A DNA stretch of 13,483 nucleotides from an uncultured Collinsella sp. (lineage in GTDB: Bacteria > Actinomycetota > Coriobacteriia > Coriobacteriales > Coriobacteriaceae). This document shows, piece after piece, positions 12,674 to 13,483 of the stretch. The notes under the pieces were generated by a model. It saw only the letters and a program-made list of their open reading frames with translations, did not search any database and was not told the DNA's origin. The translations under genes were made by a program, and so were the position numbers. The stretch is taken from the NCBI GenBank assembly GCA_902494625.1, contig CABUUB010000049.1, positions 1-13,483 of the forward strand, in the 5' to 3' direction. Positions within the stretch are counted from its first letter, which is position 1, and every line of letters begins with the position of its first letter.

Positions 12674-13483
12674 TTGAGTGAGATTCAGAACTCGTCCATT
12701 TTCTCTCTTGACGATGTCAACGAGGAGGAGATGAACAACCTCATCGACGGTACGATTACCGACTTTGATGAGGGCGATCTCGTTAACGGCACTGTCGTTA
12801 AGATCGAGCATGACGAGGTGCTCGTTGACATCGGATTCAAGTCCGAGGGCGTTATCCCGGTCCGCGAGCTGTCCATCCGCAAGGACGCTAACCCTGCAGA
12901 CATCGTTGCACTCGGTGATCCCATCGAGGCTCTGGTTCTCCAGAAGGAGGACAAGGACGGTCGTCTGGTCCTGTCCAAGAAGCGTGCCGAGTACGAGCGT
13001 GCTTGGAACCGCATCGAGGAGAAGTTCAACTCCGGCGAGAACGTCGAGGGCGAGGTTATCGAGGTTGTCAAGGGCGGCCTGATCCTCGACATCGGCCTGC
13101 GTGGCTTCCTGCCCGCTTCCCTCGTCGACCTCCGTCGCGTCAAGGACCTCACCTCCTACATGGGCACCCGCATCGAGGCCCGCGTCATTGAGATGGACCG
13201 CAACCGCAACAACGTCGTCCTCTCCCGTCGCGTCGTGCTCGAGGAGTCCCGTAAGGCCGAGCGCTCCGAGATCCTGTCCAAGCTCAAGTCTGGCATGCGT
13301 CTCCAGGGCACCGTTTCCTCCATCGTCGACTTCGGCGCCTTCGTCGACCTCGGCGGTATCGACGGCCTCATCCACATCTCCGAGCTCTCCTGGAACCACG
13401 TCAACCATCCTTCCGAGGTTGTCAAGGTCGGCCAGGAGGTCGAGGTCGAGGTTCTCGACGTCGATCTCAACCGCGAGCGCATC
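12674..13483 (+). CDS. rpsA: 30S ribosomal protein S1 (N-terminal 270 residues, truncated by window edge)
   Basis: S1 binds mRNA and helps to recruit it to the 30S subunit. Three OB-fold S1 domains are visible: about 34-103 (GDLVNGTVVKIEHDEVLVDIGFKSEGVIP region), 120-187 (including GGLILDIGLRGFLPAS) and 206 to the edge (GTVSSIVDFGAFVDLGG, then DGLIHISELSW and NHPSEVVKVG). The first two domains resemble the ribosome-binding pair and the third begins the RNA-binding series. The start is TTG at 12674, chosen because AAAGGGG precedes it by 7 bases and the N-terminus SEIQNSSIFSLDDV is followed by the normal S1 sequence. The next in-frame ATG (12731) would cut off 19 residues and has a purine run directly abutting it. 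Continuation past 13483 is expected. Identity is certain, start codon likely. Confidence 0.96.
   Translation, partial: MSEIQNSSIFSLDDVNEEEMNNLIDGTITDFDEGDLVNGTVVKIEHDEVLVDIGFKSEGVIPVRELSIRKDANPADIVALGDPIEALVLQKEDKDGRLVLSKKRAEYERAWNRIEEKFNSGENVEGEVIEVVKGGLILDIGLRGFLPASLVDLRRVKDLTSYMGTRIEARVIEMDRNRNNVVLSRRVVLEESRKAERSEILSKLKSGMRLQGTVSSIVDFGAFVDLGGIDGLIHISELSWNHVNHPSEVVKVGQEVEVEVLDVDLNRERI

Overview
The window reads as chromosomal DNA from a GC-rich, high-GC3 actinobacterium. The gene types (non-proofreading-type Pol I, actinobacterial-style ribosomal protein S1, M18 type-1 aminopeptidase, a cysteine-rich CyuA-family protein) and the protein wording suggest the Coriobacteriia, most likely a Collinsella-like gut species. 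That placement is inference; there is no rRNA or other marker here to fix it. Most genes are core metabolism and carry clear Shine-Dalgarno sites. I saw no transposase, phage gene, CRISPR array or tRNA.

Layout, left to right. 1-728 (-): N-terminal part of an M18 aminopeptidase, cut by the window edge. 895-3645 (+): DNA polymerase I, divergent from it. 3646-3920: convergent spacer holding a terminator, a short tandem duplication and a perfect 33-bp inverted repeat. 3921-4748 (-): Cof-type HAD phosphatase. 4749-5301: a long, relatively AT-rich regulatory spacer before argG. 5302-6528 (+): argG. 6529-7050: hairpins and an unrecognised 56-aa ORF. 7051-8481 (+): argH. 8482-8865: terminator, hairpins and the ndk promoter. 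8866-9270 (+): ndk. 9448-9915 (-): rpiB. 10187-11506 (+): CyuA/YhaM-family L-cysteine desulfidase or serine-dehydratase-like protein. 11507-11598: a 21-bp inverted repeat. 11599-12357 (-): a second HAD hydrolase. 12674-13483 (+): rpsA, starting with TTG and running off the right edge.

The most interesting signal is upstream of argG. A strong Shine-Dalgarno site precedes a 24-codon ORF in which 6 residues are arginine, including three consecutive CGA codons directly before the stop. A 10-bp hairpin with a U run follows about 65 bases later, still upstream of argG. This is the layout of ribosome-mediated transcription attenuation, here apparently sensing arginine for the last two steps of its synthesis (ArgG makes argininosuccinate, ArgH splits it to arginine and fumarate). 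argG and argH are separated by 522 bases of structured DNA and a small ORF, so they may be controlled separately. Other structures worth checking are the two long inverted repeats at convergent gene ends and a hairpin that would mask the rpsA ribosome binding site.
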